Origin: Yoonia litorea
GTDB taxonomy: Bacteria > Pseudomonadota > Alphaproteobacteria > Rhodobacterales > Rhodobacteraceae
Direction: 5' to 3'
Length of the DNA: 64,000 nt
NCBI RefSeq assembly: GCF_900114675.1
Contig: NZ_FOZM01000001.1
Location: forward strand, 1,426,001-1,490,000
Part shown: one piece after another, positions 33,715 through 41,725 of the stretch
Numbering within the stretch: the first letter of the stretch is position 1
Layout of the letters: each line of letters opens with the position of its first letter
Program-made: the position numbers and the translations under genes
Notes under the pieces: model-generated
The model's input: only the letters and a program-made list of their open reading frames with translations
Told to the model about the DNA's origin: nothing
Databases searched by the model: none

Positions 33715-34881
33715 ATGAAAAAACTGCACCAATCGCCAACTGATCCCGCCTTTGTTCAAAACCCGTACCCGTTCTATGAAAGTGCCCGCGCGCATGGCTC
33801 TTTTGTTTGGTGGGAGGATTACGGCATGGCCTGCGCGGTTTCTCACAAGATGGTTCATGCGGTCCTGCGAGACAGGCGGATGGGCCGGGAATGCCCGCCA
33901 GAGCTTGCACCGGATATCCCGTCACACCTCAAGCCATTCTATAACGTCGAAGCCCATTCGATGCTTGAGTTGGAACCGCCCCGTCATACGCGCCTGAGGG
34001 CCTTGGTGCTGCGGGCCTTCACCAGCCGGACCATCGCAGCGCTTGAGCCGGATATTCGGTCACTGTGCCACAATCTGATTGATCAATTCCCGAATGAACC
34101 TTTTGATCTATTGACCCACTATGCCCAGCCTGTGCCGGTCATTGTGATTTCCAGGCTTCTTGGCGTTCCTGAGGATCGGGCAGATGATCTGCTGAAATGG
34201 TCAAATGCAATGGTGGCGATGTATCAGGCCAGACGCACACCGCAAATCGAAGCAGACGCCGTTGCCGCCACGGAGGCTTTCGTTGCCTTCATGCGCAGCT
34301 ATATCGAGGAACGCCGCAAGACACCTGCTGACGATCTGATCTCAACGCTCATCGCCGCCCGCGAGGACGGCGAGCGTCTGAGCGAAGATGAGCTCATCAC
34401 AACCTGTATATTGCTTTTGAACGCAGGGCATGAGGCGACTGTCCATACGCTCGGAAACGGCACGAAAACCCTTTTGGAACAGAACGTTCGAGAGATCAAT
34501 GACAGCTCCGTGGAGGAGGTCATCCGCTACGATCCACCGCTGCATATGTTCACCAGATGGGTCTATGAAGACCTCGAAATCGACGGACATCGCTTTCAAC
34601 GCGGTGATCAGATTGCCTGTCTTCTGGGTGCGGCGAACCGTGATCCGGAGGCCTACACCGCCGCCGATACTTTTGATCCTTCCCGCAAGGGACCGCAGAA
34701 CACCAGCTTTGGTGGCGGCATCCATTTTTGTGTCGGGGCACCGCTTGCGAGGTTGGAAATCAAATTTGCCCTAGGCGTCCTCTTTGAAAGATGCCCCGAA
34801 CTAAGACTGGCCGAGCCGCCGAAGTACGGCGACGTTTATCACTTTCACGGTCTTGAGCGGCTCATGGTGACCTTGCGCTAA
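33715..34881 (+). CDS. cytochrome P450
   Basis: 388 residues, a soluble class I bacterial P450. The haem-thiolate loop is FGGGIHFCVGAPLARLE with the axial Cys. The I-helix oxygen-activation motif is NAGHEATVHTLGNG, where the usual A-G-x-(D/E)-T reads A-G-H-E-A-T, and ELEPPRHTRLR is the C-helix region. The substrate is unknown. No ferredoxin or ferredoxin reductase gene is adjacent, so redox partners are encoded elsewhere. It ends overlapping the convergent Lrp-family gene by four bases. Confidence 0.93.
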   Translation: MKKLHQSPTDPAFVQNPYPFYESARAHGSFVWWEDYGMACAVSHKMVHAVLRDRRMGRECPPELAPDIPSHLKPFYNVEAHSMLELEPPRHTRLRALVLRAFTSRTIAALEPDIRSLCHNLIDQFPNEPFDLLTHYAQPVPVIVISRLLGVPEDRADDLLKWSNAMVAMYQARRTPQIEADAVAATEAFVAFMRSYIEERRKTPADDLISTLIAAREDGERLSEDELITTCILLLNAGHEATVHTLGNGTKTLLEQNVREINDSSVEEVIRYDPPLHMFTRWVYEDLEIDGHRFQRGDQIACLLGAANRDPEAYTAADTFDPSRKGPQNTSFGGGIHFCVGAPLARLEIKFALGVLFERCPELRLAEPPKYGDVYHFHGLERLMVTLR

Positions 34882-35339
34882 AGCGGCAATGCCACTGTCG
34901 ATTTGATTTCTTCCATGGAGAGCAGCGCCGTGACGTTGTGGACTTTCACTTCCGATATGAGCGCCTGATAGAAAGTATCGTAGGCTCGCGCGTTCTGGAC
35001 CCGCACCTTCAGGATATAGTCGATATCGCCTGCCAGACGGTGTGCTTCTTGCACTTCGGCTCTTGATCTCAATGCCTTGAGGAATTTTCCCTGCCATTCG
35101 GCGTCATGTTCAGACGTGCGGATCAGAACGAAGAAACATGCTTCAAAACCAAGCGCCTCGGCATCCAGTAGAACGGTCTGCTGGCCAATGATCCCGGCGT
35201 CGCGCATCTTGCGAATCCGGTTCCAGACTGGGGTCTTGGACGACCCCACATTCTTGGCGATTTCATCTAGCGACTGGGCTGCATCCGCTTGCAACGCCGC
35301 CAAAATCTTCCTGTCTGTTGCATCGATCCGCACTGACAT
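34878..35339 (-). CDS. Lrp/AsnC family transcriptional regulator
   Basis: 153 residues from ATG at 35339 (GGAG upstream); the longer frame is rejected. The N-terminal winged HTH (MSVRIDATDRKILAALQADA, TPVWNRIRKMRDAGII) is followed by an AsnC/RAM ligand domain (VQEAHRLAGDIDYILKVRVQN). It diverges from the sirohaem/sulfite operon with a 135-base spacer that carries an Lrp-like box. It is therefore a good candidate for that operon's regulator, by analogy with amino-acid-responsive control of cysteine supply. Confidence 0.93.
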   Translation of the reverse strand: MSVRIDATDRKILAALQADAAQSLDEIAKNVGSSKTPVWNRIRKMRDAGIIGQQTVLLDAEALGFEACFFVLIRTSEHDAEWQGKFLKALRSRAEVQEAHRLAGDIDYILKVRVQNARAYDTFYQALISEVKVHNVTALLSMEEIKSTVALPL

Positions 35340-35430
35340 TCTTATTTCTCCGCTTTGACAGGACACACGGTCCAAATTTACGCAAAACCAGAACATCGTT
35401 CCTTATCAGCGCTGATGGGGCAGCAAATAG

Positions 35431-35445
35431 CAGAACAATATTCTA
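35431..35445. promoter_or_regulatory. Lrp-like binding site in the cysG promoter region
   Basis: CAGAACAATATTCTA matches the E. coli Lrp consensus YAGHAWATTWTDCTR at 13 of 15 positions. It lies 30 bases before the cysG ATG and about 92 bases before the divergent Lrp-family ATG. Confidence 0.5.
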
Positions 35446-35474
35446 TGTTGAAGTCAGAATTTCAGAGGTCCGTG

Positions 35475-36866
35475 ATGAAACACTTTCCGATCTTCCTGGC
35501 CGTCGAAGGCCGCCGCATCGTCCTCTCGGGTGGTGGTGACGCCGCCATGGCCAAGCTGCGCCTGCTCATGAAGACCGAAGCGCACCTGACGGTCATCGCG
35601 GAAGATGTGGCGGACGACATCCGCAAGTGGGAAGCGCAGGGCAAGCTGCGCATCATCAATCGCGCTATGGAGCCCGGTGACGCGATCTGCGCCGCACTCT
35701 TCTATGCCGCCAATGAGGATGACGTTGAAGACGCCCGTGTGGCCACCATCGCCCACGCCGAAGGTGCGTTGGTCAATATCGTCGACAATCTCGGCGACAG
35801 CCAGTTCATCACCCCCGCGATCGTCGACCGCGATCCGGTGACCATCGCGATCGGCACCGAAGGCGCAGCACCGGTCCTCGCTCGCGCCATCAAGGCCGAT
35901 CTGGAAGAGCGTCTCCCCTCTTCTCTCGGCGTCCTGGCCCGCATCGGCAAGACCTTCCGCCACGCTGTCGATGTGCTGCCAATGGGCAAGAAGCGCCGCG
36001 ACTTCTGGTCGGCCTTCTATTTCGGCGCTGGACCCAAGGCGATTGCCGAACGCGGCGAGACCGGTGTGCTACCCGCCCTTGAAACCCTGCTTGATGATCA
36101 GGTGATGACGGCGCGCTCTGCTGGACATGTCGATCTCGTCGGTGCAGGCCCCGGCGATCCTGAGTTGCTCACGCTCAAAGCCCGCAACGCCATCGACAAG
36201 GCCGACGTTGTGATCCACGACCGTCTGGTCACACCCGAAATCCTCGAACTTGCCCGCCGCGAAGCGATCATCATTGATGCTGGTAAAGAGGGTTTCGGTA
36301 AATCCATGGCACAGTCCGATATTGATGCGCTGATCGTGCAGCACGCGCTGGACGGTCACCATGTGGTGCGTCTCAAGGCCGGTGATCCAACCGTCTTCGG
36401 TCGTCTCGATGAGGAAGTGGAGGCCATCGAAGTCCACAACATTTCCTATAGCATCATCCCGGGCATCACCGCCGCCTCTGCCGCAGTGGCAAACATCGGC
36501 CAGAGCCTGACCAAGCGCGGCCGCAACTCTGCCGTTCGCCTGATCACAGGGCACGACACAAAAGGCTACGCCGATCACGACTGGCGTGCGTTGGCTGCGC
36601 CGGGTGAGGTCGCCGCGATCTACATGGGCAAGAAATCCGCGCGTTTCATCCAAGGTCGCCTGCTGATGCATGGTGCCGACCCCGCGACGCCAGTCACAAT
36701 CATCGAAAACGTCAGCCGCGCCAATCAGCGCATCATCGCGACCACATTGGCCGAGATGGAGCCTACCATGACACAGGCCAACCTGACCGGTCCTGCCATC
36801 ACTTTCTACGGCCTCGCGCCACGCGACGCTGCAGCCCAAGCTTACAAATTGAAGGAATTTGCATAA
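35475..36866 (+). CDS. cysG: sirohaem synthase (multifunctional CysG)
   Basis: 463 residues from ATG at 35475, with AGAGGTCC upstream; the frame is open from 35355 but the family N-terminus is MKHFPIFLAVEGRRIVLSGGG. Residues 1-200 form the precorrin-2 dehydrogenase/ferrochelatase module (NAD-binding GGGDAAMAKLRLL). Residues 215-460 form uroporphyrinogen III methyltransferase (VDLVGAGPGDPELLTLKA, RLKAGDPTVFGRLDEE, PGITAASAAVANIG). It makes the sirohaem needed by the sulfite reductase two genes on. Its TAA overlaps the next ATG. Confidence 0.96.
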   Translation: MKHFPIFLAVEGRRIVLSGGGDAAMAKLRLLMKTEAHLTVIAEDVADDIRKWEAQGKLRIINRAMEPGDAICAALFYAANEDDVEDARVATIAHAEGALVNIVDNLGDSQFITPAIVDRDPVTIAIGTEGAAPVLARAIKADLEERLPSSLGVLARIGKTFRHAVDVLPMGKKRRDFWSAFYFGAGPKAIAERGETGVLPALETLLDDQVMTARSAGHVDLVGAGPGDPELLTLKARNAIDKADVVIHDRLVTPEILELARREAIIIDAGKEGFGKSMAQSDIDALIVQHALDGHHVVRLKAGDPTVFGRLDEEVEAIEVHNISYSIIPGITAASAAVANIGQSLTKRGRNSAVRLITGHDTKGYADHDWRALAAPGEVAAIYMGKKSARFIQGRLLMHGADPATPVTIIENVSRANQRIIATTLAEMEPTMTQANLTGPAITFYGLAPRDAAAQAYKLKEFA

Positions 36867-37168
36867 TGGCCCGCGCCTTCACCCCCAAAGTTGTCACTGC
36901 CAACGCCCTGCTCGAAGGCGACGCTGTCTGGCTGACCGAAGACGACCGCTGGACCCGCGACATCGCAGAAGCCGAACTTCTGACTGATGAGGCGCACGCC
37001 GAGTTGCGCCTGCTCGAAGCGCAATCGCGCGCAGGTGAAATTGCTGACGCTTATCTGGCAGATGCAAAGTCAGGCGAGCGTGGCCCCGAACCAACCCATT
37101 TCCGCGAAGAATTCCGCACGCGCGGCCCTTCGAACTATCGCCACGGCAAGCAGGTGGAGCTGAACTGA
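36866..37168 (+). CDS. DUF2849 domain protein of the sulfite-reduction operon
   Basis: 100 residues, cytosolic. The sequence (ALLEGDAVWLTEDDRWTRDIAEAELL) is the DUF2849 pattern, a small alphaproteobacterial protein found almost always between cysG and cysI. It overlaps cysG by one base and cysI by one base (TGATG), so stoichiometric coupled translation is likely. The role is unproven; a helper or small subunit for sulfite reductase is inferred from location. Confidence 0.88.
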   Translation: MARAFTPKVVTANALLEGDAVWLTEDDRWTRDIAEAELLTDEAHAELRLLEAQSRAGEIADAYLADAKSGERGPEPTHFREEFRTRGPSNYRHGKQVELN

Positions 37169-38838
37169 TGTATACCTACAACGACTTTGACGAAGCCTTT
37201 GTGCGCTCCCGCGTCGCCCAGTTCCGCGCGCAGGTCGAGCGCCGTATCGACGGCTCGCTGACCGAAGACGAGTTCAAGCCGCTGCGCCTGATGAACGGCC
37301 TTTATCTGCAGCTGCACGCCTATATGCTGCGTGTGGCAGTGCCCTATGGCACGCTGAACCCGTCGCAAATGCGCCAGCTCGCCGATATCGCTGACCGCTG
37401 GGACAAGGGCTACGGGCATTTCACCACGCGTCAGAACATTCAGTATAACTGGCCAAAATTGCAGGACGTGCCGGACACGCTTGAGGCATTGGCTGACGTG
37501 GGCATGCACGCCATCCAGACCTCGGGCAACACGATCCGCAACGTGACCGCCGACCATTTCGCCGGTGCCGCCGCAGACGAGATCGAAGACCCCCGCCCCG
37601 TCGCAGAGCTTCTACGCCAGTGGTCCACCGACCACCCGGAATTCCAGTTCCTGCCCCGCAAATTCAAGATCGCGGTCAGCGGTGCCGAGCATGACCGCGC
37701 TGTGACCAAGGCCCATGACATCGGGTTGCGCATGGTCCGCAACGCGGCTGGCGAGCCCGGCTTTGAGGTGATCGTCGGTGGCGGGCTTGGCCGCACGCCT
37801 ATGGTCGGAAAGGTCCTGCGTGACTTCCTGCCCAAGGCCGATCTGCTGCCTTATGTCGAGGCCATCGTCAGTGTCTACAACCTGCTTGGCCGCCGCGACA
37901 ACAAATACAAGGCACGCATCAAGATCACCGTGCATGAAAACGGTTTGGAGAAAATTCAGGAGCTGGTCGAAGAGCGTTTTGCGGCCATCCGTGGTGAATT
38001 TACAGGCTTCGATCAGGACCTGCTGACAGAGATCGAAGCGGCCTTCGCCCCGCCCGCCTTTGTCACCAAATCCACCGACGGTTATGAGGCCGCCCGCCTC
38101 GCTAACCCTGCTTTCCGGTCATGGACGGACACAAACCTCGCTGACCACAAGGCGGACGGTTACGCCATCGTATCAATCAGCATCAAAAAGCACGGGCAGA
38201 CACCCGGTGATGCGACCTCGGACCAAATGCGCGTGATGGCGGACCTTGCCGAACGCTACAGCCACGGTGAGCTACGCATCAGTCACGAGCAGAACGTGAT
38301 CCTGCCGCATGTCCATCAATCGGACCTGCCAGCGGTTTATGCCGCCTTGCGCGAAGCTGATCTTGCCACTGCAAACATCGGATTGGTCTCGGACATCATT
38401 GCCTGCCCTGGCATGGATTACTGCGCGTTGGCCACCGCCCGATCCATCCCGATTGCACAGGAGATCGCAACACGTTTCGATGACTTGAAGATCGAACACG
38501 AGATCGGCGCGCTCAAGATCAAGATATCGGGCTGCATCAATGCCTGTGGCCACCACCACGTCGGCCACATCGGCATCCTCGGTCTCGACCGGGCTGGTGT
38601 GGAAAACTACCAGATCACACTGGGCGGTGACGGCACCGAGACAACGACTATCGGCGAACGGGCCGGCCCTGGTTTCAGTGCAGATGAAATCATGCCTGCT
38701 ATCGAACGGTTGGTGAAAGGCTACCTCGACCTGCGCACAGACGAGACCGAGACCTTTTTGCAGACCTATCGCCGTCTGGGCCTCGCCCCTTTCAAAGAGA
38801 TTCTCTATCCAAGTGAGGAGAAAGCAAATGCCGCTTAA
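37168..38838 (+). CDS. cysI: ferredoxin-type nitrite/sulfite reductase (sirohaem, 4Fe-4S)
   Basis: 556 residues. Two ferrite-like halves are visible, with sirohaem-binding GHFTTRQNIQYNW and the 4Fe-4S/sirohaem cysteines CPGMDYCALA (CxxxxxC) and CINACGHHHVGHIG (CxxxC). It reduces sulfite to sulfide by six electrons in the cytoplasm. The neighbours (APS reductase, sirohaem synthase) favour sulfite over nitrite. No cysJ flavoprotein is present; the nearby ferredoxin-NADP reductase may supply electrons. It overlaps cysH by 11 bases. Confidence 0.94.
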   Translation: MYTYNDFDEAFVRSRVAQFRAQVERRIDGSLTEDEFKPLRLMNGLYLQLHAYMLRVAVPYGTLNPSQMRQLADIADRWDKGYGHFTTRQNIQYNWPKLQDVPDTLEALADVGMHAIQTSGNTIRNVTADHFAGAAADEIEDPRPVAELLRQWSTDHPEFQFLPRKFKIAVSGAEHDRAVTKAHDIGLRMVRNAAGEPGFEVIVGGGLGRTPMVGKVLRDFLPKADLLPYVEAIVSVYNLLGRRDNKYKARIKITVHENGLEKIQELVEERFAAIRGEFTGFDQDLLTEIEAAFAPPAFVTKSTDGYEAARLANPAFRSWTDTNLADHKADGYAIVSISIKKHGQTPGDATSDQMRVMADLAERYSHGELRISHEQNVILPHVHQSDLPAVYAALREADLATANIGLVSDIIACPGMDYCALATARSIPIAQEIATRFDDLKIEHEIGALKIKISGCINACGHHHVGHIGILGLDRAGVENYQITLGGDGTETTTIGERAGPGFSADEIMPAIERLVKGYLDLRTDETETFLQTYRRLGLAPFKEILYPSEEKANAA

Positions 38839-39550
38839 GGAACTTGCCGAGCGCCGCAATTTGTTGCACCGCAAATCCGACGCGCAGACCGTTTTGCGGC
38901 ACGCACTGGACGATCAGAGCATCGGCCCTGTGGCGCTGGTGTCGTCATTTGGAGCGGAAAGCGTCGTCCTGCTGCATATGATCTCCGAGATCGACAAGGC
39001 GACGCCGGTTATCTTTCTCGATACTGAAATGCTTTTCCCCGAAACGCTGACCTACCAGCGCGACGTGGCAGCCTATCTCGGCCTGTCAGATGTGGGGATT
39101 GCGAGCCCCGACCGCGGAGACGTGCTGACCGAAGATGTGGACGGTATCCTGCATCTGGCCGACACCGATGCCTGCTGCGACCTGCGCAAGTCACGTCCGC
39201 TTGAAAGGGCGCTGGAAGGATTTGGCGGCTGGATCACGGGCCGCAAACAATTCCAGAACGGCCAGCGCGCGCAGCTCCCGCTTTATGAAAAGGACGGGCG
39301 CCGCATCAAGGTCAATCCGCTGGCATCCTGGTCCGCCCAGGATCTCAAGGCCTATATGGACAAGCACGACCTGCCACGGCACCCGCTTGTGGCGCAGGGT
39401 TACCCGTCGATCGGCTGCATGCCCTGCACCACACGCGTCAGCGCACATGAGGACCCGCGTGCAGGCCGTTGGCGCGGCAGTGAAAAAACAGAATGTGGAA
39501 TCCATTTCGGCACCGATGGACGCGCTGCGCGTGTTGTCGCCGCCGAATGA
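38828..39550 (+). CDS. cysH: assimilatory phosphoadenylyl-/adenylyl-sulfate reductase (Fe-S, APS type)
   Basis: 240 residues from ATG at 38828 with GAGGAG upstream. The PP-loop-like core starts at VALVSSFGAESVVLLHM. Four cluster ligands are visible: C116-C117 (DACCDLRKSRPLERAL) and C197-x2-C200 (GCMPCTTR), with the catalytic Cys C223 in ECGIHFG. The CC...CxxC set binds a [4Fe-4S] cluster and is known to mark enzymes that reduce APS rather than PAPS. The product, sulfite, feeds cysI. No cysD, cysN or cysC is in the window. Confidence 0.94.
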   Translation: MPLKELAERRNLLHRKSDAQTVLRHALDDQSIGPVALVSSFGAESVVLLHMISEIDKATPVIFLDTEMLFPETLTYQRDVAAYLGLSDVGIASPDRGDVLTEDVDGILHLADTDACCDLRKSRPLERALEGFGGWITGRKQFQNGQRAQLPLYEKDGRRIKVNPLASWSAQDLKAYMDKHDLPRHPLVAQGYPSIGCMPCTTRVSAHEDPRAGRWRGSEKTECGIHFGTDGRAARVVAAE

Positions 39551-39596
39551 GTTTTCTTGCCAAGATGAAGACGGAGCGTGGCTCCCGGAGATCAAA

Positions 39597-40007
39597 ATGA
39601 CAGTGATTGTGACAGACAGCGGCTTTGCCGCAGATGATTTTTCCTGCGGCTTTGTGCCATTGCATGAGGTGGCGGCGAACGATTGCGACTATGGGATCGA
39701 TCTGGCCTCTGACACGGCCCCTGCGGCGCTGGCAGGGCTGACGAATGCACCAATGATCCGGATCGACTTTCCGTCGTTTGCCGATGGGCGTGGCTTTACG
39801 CTGGCACAGCTTTTGCGCCGCGCGGGATACAAAGGCCGCCTGCGAGCCAAGGGCCACGTGATCGCAGATCAATACGCGATGGCCCGCCGCAGTGGCTTTG
39901 ACGAGGTCGAGATCAGCGATGACCTCGCCACCCGGCAACCTCAGGACCAATGGCTGGCGCGCGCTGACTGGCAAAATCACCACTATCAGGCGCGTATGCG
40001 CGGGTAA
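39597..40007 (+). CDS. DUF934 domain protein (CysX-like) of the sulfate-assimilation operon
   Basis: 136 residues from ATG at 39597 (GGAG upstream), 46 bases after cysH. The DUF934 core is clear: PMIRIDFPSFADGRGFTLAQLLRR and GHVIADQYAMARRSGFDEVE. DUF934 proteins are constant partners of cysH/cysI in proteobacteria, with no proven activity. A longer frame starting in cysH (39135) is a read-back artefact. Confidence 0.9.
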   Translation: MTVIVTDSGFAADDFSCGFVPLHEVAANDCDYGIDLASDTAPAALAGLTNAPMIRIDFPSFADGRGFTLAQLLRRAGYKGRLRAKGHVIADQYAMARRSGFDEVEISDDLATRQPQDQWLARADWQNHHYQARMRG

Positions 40008-40026
40008 TCCCGCCCCGCCCCTTTCC

Positions 40027-40040
40027 CTGATCCAGATCAA
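40027..40040. promoter_or_regulatory. FNR-like box upstream of fpr
   Basis: CTGATCCAGATCAA matches TTGAT-N4-ATCAA at 9 of 10 defined bases. It is 36-45 bases before the fpr start, inside the DUF934-fpr gap. This could give fpr its own oxygen-responsive promoter within the operon. Confidence 0.4.
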
Positions 40041-40075
40041 CGACTAAGACGGAGGGCGGCCCTATTGGGGTCGCC

Positions 40076-40933
40076 ATGAGACATATGACCGAGCAAAAGC
40101 CTGTGACACTTGATACCGCCAAGCCCGTGCCCACCCTGCCAGATGCGCAGACCGTGACGGACGTCAAACACTACACCGACCGCCTTTTCTCTTTTCGCGT
40201 GACGCGCCCTGCGTCACTGCGATTCCGCTCTGGCGAGTTTGTGATGATTGGCCTGATGGGCGATCCCGATCCGAAAACCGGAAAGCAGAAACCGCTGCTG
40301 CGCGCCTATTCGATCGCCTCTCCTTCGTGGGACGAGGAACTGGAATTCTACTCGATCAAGGTTCAGGACGGCCCGCTCACCTCGCGCTTGCAACATATCC
40401 AGCCCGGAGATGACCTGATCCTGCGGCCAAAGCCCGTTGGCACACTTGTGCATGATGCATTGCTGCCCGGTAAACGGATCTGGTTCTTTGCCACTGGCAC
40501 AGGGTTTGCGCCCTTCGCCAGCCTTTTGCGCGAGCCGCAAACCTATGAAGATTACGACGAGGTCATCATCACTCATACCTGCCGCGAGGTGGGCGAGCTG
40601 ACCTATGGCCGCGACCTGATTGAAGGCCTGAAGCAGGATGAACTGCTGAACGAAGTCATTGGCGAAGGCTTCTGGAAGAAGATCAAATACTACCCAACGA
40701 CGACCCGCGAAGAGAGCCCTAAAATGGGTCGCATTACTGACCTGATGCGCTCCGGCGAAGCCTTTGCCGATCTGGGTGTCCCGCCGCTGTCACCCGAGAC
40801 GGATCGTGCAATGATCTGCGGCAACCTGGCCTTCAACCTCGAGCTCAAGGATATGCTGGAGGAATACGGTCTGGTCGAGGGTGCGAATTCAAATCCGCAG
40901 CACTACGTAGTCGAAAAAGCGTTCCTCGACTGA
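40076..40933 (+). CDS. fpr: ferredoxin--NADP+ reductase
   Basis: 285 residues from ATG at 40076; ATG at 40085 is an alternative. The FAD-binding motif RAYSIASPSWDEELEF, NADP-binding FFATGTGFAPFASLL, and the C-terminal HYVVEKAFLD of bacterial Fpr are visible. It transfers electrons between NADPH and ferredoxin or flavodoxin. Its place at the end of the sulfite operon suggests it powers the ferredoxin-type CysI. A strong hairpin follows. Confidence 0.95.
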   Translation: MRHMTEQKPVTLDTAKPVPTLPDAQTVTDVKHYTDRLFSFRVTRPASLRFRSGEFVMIGLMGDPDPKTGKQKPLLRAYSIASPSWDEELEFYSIKVQDGPLTSRLQHIQPGDDLILRPKPVGTLVHDALLPGKRIWFFATGTGFAPFASLLREPQTYEDYDEVIITHTCREVGELTYGRDLIEGLKQDELLNEVIGEGFWKKIKYYPTTTREESPKMGRITDLMRSGEAFADLGVPPLSPETDRAMICGNLAFNLELKDMLEEYGLVEGANSNPQHYVVEKAFLD

Positions 40934-40955
40934 TCCGTCGTCCTATGAAGAAGAA

Positions 40956-40992
40956 ATGGCCGCGCCCTGTCAGAGCGCGGCCATTCTCGTTT
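40956..40992. terminator. strong hairpin terminator after fpr, probably bidirectional
   Basis: ATGGCCGCGC/GCGCGGCCAT, a perfect 10-base stem with a 9-base loop. TCTCGTTTCT follows on the plus strand and TTTCTTCTT on the minus strand. It separates the sulfur operon from the convergent Ala-rich gene. Confidence 0.75.
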
Positions 40993-41006
40993 CTCACGTC
41001 GCGGTC

Positions 41007-41525
41007 TTACTGATCAGCAGCTTCTGTTTCGCCAGCATCGGTTGCCTCATCGGCGTTACCTGTCAGACTATCCAGCGCGTCGCCCAAAGCGTTGGTTGCG
41101 TCTTCCACAGCATTGCTGATTTCGTCGGTTGCTGCGTCAACGGCTTCCTGAGCGGCCTCTGTCGCATTCTCAACAGCGGCTTCAGCCTCAGCGGCAAGTG
41201 CTGCAGCAGCGGATTCTGCCTCTTGCTCTGCAGCTTCCAGTTCAGCGGCAGCTTGTGCCGCGGCTTCATCAGCAGCGGCTTGCGCTTCGGCTGCGGCCTC
41301 TGCGGCAGCTTCTTCGGCAGCAGCAGCTTCAGCGGCGGCGGCTTCCTCTGCCGCGGCAGCGGCAGCTTCTGCTTCTGCAGCGGCTTGGGCAGCAGCGGCT
41401 TCAGCCTCTTGTGTTGCGCCAGTCAGTACGCCAATGGCCTGATCAGGCGTCCGGCCTTCGACGGCATACTGGTAGCCGAAAAAGCCGACAACGGCGGCGA
41501 CAACGATGATGATGATTGCCCGCAT
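41007..41525 (-). CDS. Ala/Glu-rich low-complexity protein with N-terminal membrane anchor
   Basis: 172 residues from ATG at 41525 with GGAAAGGA upstream. One membrane segment lies at about 3-20 (IIIIVVAAVVGFFGYQYAV). Residues 38-130 are almost only Ala and Glu with scattered Gln/Asp, predicted as one long charged helix; the tail is acidic and amphipathic (ATDEISNAVEDATNALGDALDSL). No known domain. It may be a periplasmic spacer or stalk-like helix. It diverges from infC by 197 bases. A large cysteine-rich frame on the opposite strand is its shadow. Confidence 0.75.
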   Translation of the reverse strand: MRAIIIIVVAAVVGFFGYQYAVEGRTPDQAIGVLTGATQEAEAAAAQAAAEAEAAAAAAEEAAAAEAAAAEEAAAEAAAEAQAAADEAAAQAAAELEAAEQEAESAAAALAAEAEAAVENATEAAQEAVDAATDEISNAVEDATNALGDALDSLTGNADEATDAGETEAADQ

Positions 41526-41708
41526 TGGTCCAATCCTTTCCAATTTGCAAATTGGGCCCCCAAAAGACCCGATGTTGAGATATGGTGGAGCAAAGCGGAA
41601 ACAAGAACAGGTGACGAGGGGGAAATTTCTCTCTTTTGCATCAGCTTTTGCGGGTTGAAGCGGCAACGGCAGAGGTTTAGTTTCTCCAACACCTGTACGG
41701 AATAACAT

Positions 41709-41725
41709 AAAGGATAAAGACCATA
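41709..41725 (+). promoter_or_regulatory. ribosome binding site and AUA start codon of infC
   Basis: AAAGGA at 41709-41714, 8 bases, then ATA at 41723-41725. An in-frame TAA lies at 41708-41710. No ATG, GTG or TTG occurs in this frame before GTG at 41837, which is inside the conserved domain. This decides the start. Confidence 0.8.

Noticed and set aside
40956..41705. Plus-strand frame of 249 codons, very rich in Cys, Ser, Gly and Phe
   Set aside because: It is the complement of the Ala/Glu-codon repeats of the 172-residue protein on the minus strand; it also starts on the terminator hairpin and has no ribosome site.
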